Of a stretch of DNA of 64,000 nucleotides, positions 62,042 to 64,000 are shown piece after piece. A model generated the notes under the pieces. It worked only from the letters and a program-made list of their open reading frames with translations, had not been told where the DNA came from and ran no database searches. The position numbers were made by a program, and so were the translations under genes. Position 1 is the stretch's first letter, and every line of letters begins with the position of its first letter. Source of the DNA: JBBDRJ01 sp963766295 (GTDB lineage Bacteria; Actinomycetota; JAICYB01); NCBI GenBank assembly GCA_963766295.1, contig CAVXYW010000002.1, positions 310,001-374,000 on the forward strand. The letters run 5' to 3'.

Positions 62042-62773
62042 ATGAAGAGACTCCTGGTTGCGGGCGCACTGGCAGGCGCGATGGTGGTTGCGTCACTCGC
62101 TGTTGCTGTTCCGACCAACGCCGGGACCCCCGTCCACCCCGGGGACTTCATGGAGTCGAACGTCGGGGGATGCACGTTGGGCTTCGTATTCAATGGGACG
62201 GGATCCAAAGCCGGAAACGTGTACTTCGCCACGGCCGCCCACTGCGTGGATCACGTTGGTGAGGACATAAAGCTGTCGAGCGGGACGATCATCGGCGACG
62301 TTGCCGCGATAGGGAACGCCGACGCAGAGGCCACCGACTGGGCGCTCATCCAGGTACGGAGTCAGTACGAGGGCGACGTTCGTGGAGCGGTCCGCGGGCA
62401 TCCCACGATCCCGATGGGATACACAAACCCGTCAGAGACCGCACAGTTCGACCTCATTCGATTCTCCGGCTACGGCATGGGGTTCGATCTGCTGGCCCTG
62501 ACCAGGGAGTCGCGCGTCGGTCTCATGGGCTCTGACTCGGGCGAGACCTACGACCTCATCGGTCTCGACATCAGCGGAGACTCCGGCGGTCCCATCATCC
62601 ACGACCGGACGGGCAAGGCGCTCGGGCTCGTTAGTCGAGGATGCGTGACCGCGTTACTTCCGGTGCCCGGACCCTGCGGCGGAGGGGTCGCCACGAGCGT
62701 GGGCCCCACGGTTCAGGGCATCTTGGCCAAAGCTGCAGCCAAGGGCTTCACCGTTTCGCTGCGCAACGCTTAG
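62042..62773 (+). CDS. Exported trypsin-like serine protease (S1)
   Basis: 243 residues. Signal peptide 1-27 (LLVAGALAGAMVVASLAVAVPTNA). Catalytic triad: His67 (ATAAHCVDH), Asp99 (ATDWALI), Ser181 (SGDSGGPI). Short chymotrypsin-fold enzyme, secreted and without a membrane anchor. ATG 62042, no strong ribosome site. It follows the DUF1918 gene by 12 bases; converges on the LLM gene. Confidence 0.88.
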   Translation: MKRLLVAGALAGAMVVASLAVAVPTNAGTPVHPGDFMESNVGGCTLGFVFNGTGSKAGNVYFATAAHCVDHVGEDIKLSSGTIIGDVAAIGNADAEATDWALIQVRSQYEGDVRGAVRGHPTIPMGYTNPSETAQFDLIRFSGYGMGFDLLALTRESRVGLMGSDSGETYDLIGLDISGDSGGPIIHDRTGKALGLVSRGCVTALLPVPGPCGGGVATSVGPTVQGILAKAAAKGFTVSLRNA

Positions 62774-62785
62774 CGCAAGCGCCGG

Positions 62786-63907
62786 CTAGACGGCGATCCG
62801 CTTGATCTCGTCCTTAGTTTCCGTGAGCAGTTTGTAGGACGGACCGATCAATCCGGGATCTGCGAAGAACGTCACGTTCCATAGAGCGATGTGACGCAGG
62901 CCTATCGCCACGTACGCCTCGATCTTTCGCGCGACCTCTGCAGGTGATCCGTGCAGGATCGCATCGTGCGCGACATTGAACGGGATCTTGTTCATCGCAG
63001 CCATCGCTTCGTCGGCTCCCAAGCGCGCCGGCACGTAATCGATGAAGTGATTGCCGGGGCCCAAAGGGTGAGTCGCACCTCGTTCTTCGAAGAATTCGGC
63101 AGAAAGTGCCAGGACGAACGCTTTCACCATCGGGTGCTCGATGATCCTGTGTGCAGCCTCGTGGTCGTCGGCCACTACCGTGTACGACCACATGCCGGCC
63201 GTCAGGTCGTCCGGGTTTCGGCCCGCCGACCGCGCGCCGGCCTTCACCTGCTCCCATTTGGCTGCGTAATCGTCGAGCGGAAGGTTCGTCGGGAGCCAGC
63301 CGTCTGCGAGCTCACCGGTGACGCGGCACAGACGCGGACCGTGCGCGGCGACCCAGATCGGGGGGAAGCGTCCGGGAACCAGTGGTCCCATGCCGCACAC
63401 CGCGTCTCGCATCTTGTAGACGGGTCCGTCGTAGTCGATCGGATCGTCGTTGTTCCACAGCAGCCGGACGACGCGCAACGCGTCCTCAAGTCGCCCGGCC
63501 GGACGGTCGAACTCGATCCCGTACGGCGTGATGTTCTCTCCCTCGCCCGCACCGATCCCGAGGATCGCGCGGCCCCCGGTTAGGTGATCGAGAGTCAGCC
63601 ACGCGCGCGCGAGTTGTGCCGGATGGTTTCGCACGGGCTCGGTCACCGAGCTTCCGAGTCGGATGGTCTGCGTGACCCCGGCGGCTGCGGTGATCGCGGC
63701 GATGGGATCGAAGTAGGAGTGGATGTTCGGAAGAACCGCGGCCAGGGGAGCCAATTCGGGCGTCCAAACAGAGTTCGGATGCCAGCCCATCAGATGGTCG
63801 GGCCACCAGATGGCGTCGAAGCCGCGCTCCTCGTTGCGCCGCGCTGTGTGTAACAACGCCTCCGCCGGCGGGGTGACTATTCCTGGCGCACCGACCTCTA
63901 TGGACAC
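62786..63907 (-). CDS. LLM class F420-dependent oxidoreductase
   Basis: 373 residues, Mer-like TIM barrel. Seen: GFDAIWWPDHLMGWHP, LGSSVTEPVRNHPAQLARAWLTLDHLTGGRAILGIGAGEGENITPYG, PIWVAAHGPRLCRVTGELADGW. The N-terminus VGAPGIVTPP and the TGGRAILGIGAGE loop fit F420-binding members. Substrate unknown. Start at 63907, 45 bases from the divergent gpsA. Confidence 0.85.
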   Translation of the reverse strand: MSIEVGAPGIVTPPAEALLHTARRNEERGFDAIWWPDHLMGWHPNSVWTPELAPLAAVLPNIHSYFDPIAAITAAAGVTQTIRLGSSVTEPVRNHPAQLARAWLTLDHLTGGRAILGIGAGEGENITPYGIEFDRPAGRLEDALRVVRLLWNNDDPIDYDGPVYKMRDAVCGMGPLVPGRFPPIWVAAHGPRLCRVTGELADGWLPTNLPLDDYAAKWEQVKAGARSAGRNPDDLTAGMWSYTVVADDHEAAHRIIEHPMVKAFVLALSAEFFEERGATHPLGPGNHFIDYVPARLGADEAMAAMNKIPFNVAHDAILHGSPAEVARKIEAYVAIGLRHIALWNVTFFADPGLIGPSYKLLTETKDEIKRIAV

Positions 63908-63952
63908 CTGTGAGATATACCGCAGAGCGGAGCGAGGCGGTATAAGGAGGGC

Positions 63953-64000
63953 ATGGCCAAGGTCGCCTGTATCGGCGCCGGCTCGTGGGGAACGACGGTC
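63953..64000 (+). CDS. gpsA: NAD(P)-dependent glycerol-3-phosphate dehydrogenase, N-terminus only
   Basis: Only 16 codons before the window ends: MAKVACIGAGSWGTTV, the GAGxWGT Rossmann start typical of GpsA, which reduces dihydroxyacetone phosphate for phospholipid synthesis. AAGGAGG stands 2-8 bases before the ATG. Partial gene; the call rests on this motif. Confidence 0.75.
   Translation, partial: MAKVACIGAGSWGTTV

Noticed and set aside
1..64000. CRISPR array, transposase, prophage or defence island
   Set aside because: No regularly spaced repeats, no IS ends, and no Cas, restriction or phage structural genes were seen in any frame.

Overview
The window is a gene-dense, high-GC chromosome segment, very probably from an uncultured member of the Actinomycetota. 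Reasons: families largely confined to or typical of that phylum (DUF3107, DUF2342-type metalloprotease, DUF3105, DUF1918, UPF0182, HemQ, F420-type LLM oxidoreductases, a two-gene heterodimeric ABC exporter), many GTG/TTG starts and frequent 4-bp stop/start overlaps. No phage, plasmid, transposase or CRISPR array was found.

Layout. 0-5 kb: dodecin, a PHP phosphatase and a heterodimeric ABC exporter whose second subunit carries an integrase-arm-like insert. 5-9 kb (minus): rhomboid/propeller fusion, a ThDP enzyme and DUF3107. 9-11.5 kb: a compact operon (pyruvoyl arginine decarboxylase, speD, speE, ureohydrolase) that would take arginine to spermidine, preceded by an attenuator-like leader. 11.5-22 kb: acyl-CoA synthetase, aldonolactone-type oxidase, PolX, metalloprotease, SDR, fused siroheme decarboxylase-like protein, CBS-citrate synthase fusion, aldo/keto reductase. 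22-30 kb: subtilase, PDZ-Lon protease, an orphan histidine kinase and UPF0182 in an overlapping run, nitroreductase. 30-36 kb: H+-pyrophosphatase, HemQ, LLM oxidoreductase, SDR, GH99-like lipoprotein. 37-46 kb: several exported or anchored surface proteins, TPR protein plus soluble transhydrogenase, HTTM-like protein, initiator tRNA with its terminator, lytic transglycosylase. 46.8-53.5 kb: Sir2 and the complete suf Fe-S operon (sufB-sufD-Rieske-sufC-sufS-sufU-sufT). 53.6-64 kb: DUF2254, methyltransferase, class III cyclase, VOC protein with a PNPOx-like remnant, transglutaminase, DUF3105, Lnt, RpiB, DUF1918 with a basic tail, trypsin-like protease, LLM oxidoreductase and the start of gpsA.

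The most striking anomaly is at 47.2-53.44 kb. Sir2 and all seven suf genes are interrupted by about 21 one- or two-base frame changes, while I found only one other possible frame break in the window (a decayed fragment at 57.4 kb). The family sequence resumes immediately after each break, so the simplest reading is a locally poor consensus in a draft assembly. Extra bases often fall just before GA (creating CGA, and once TGA), so recoding or true decay should be excluded with reads and relatives. Other points worth following are the attenuator in front of the polyamine operon, the integrase-arm-like insert in the ABC exporter, the rhomboid-propeller fusion and the CBS-citrate synthase fusion.
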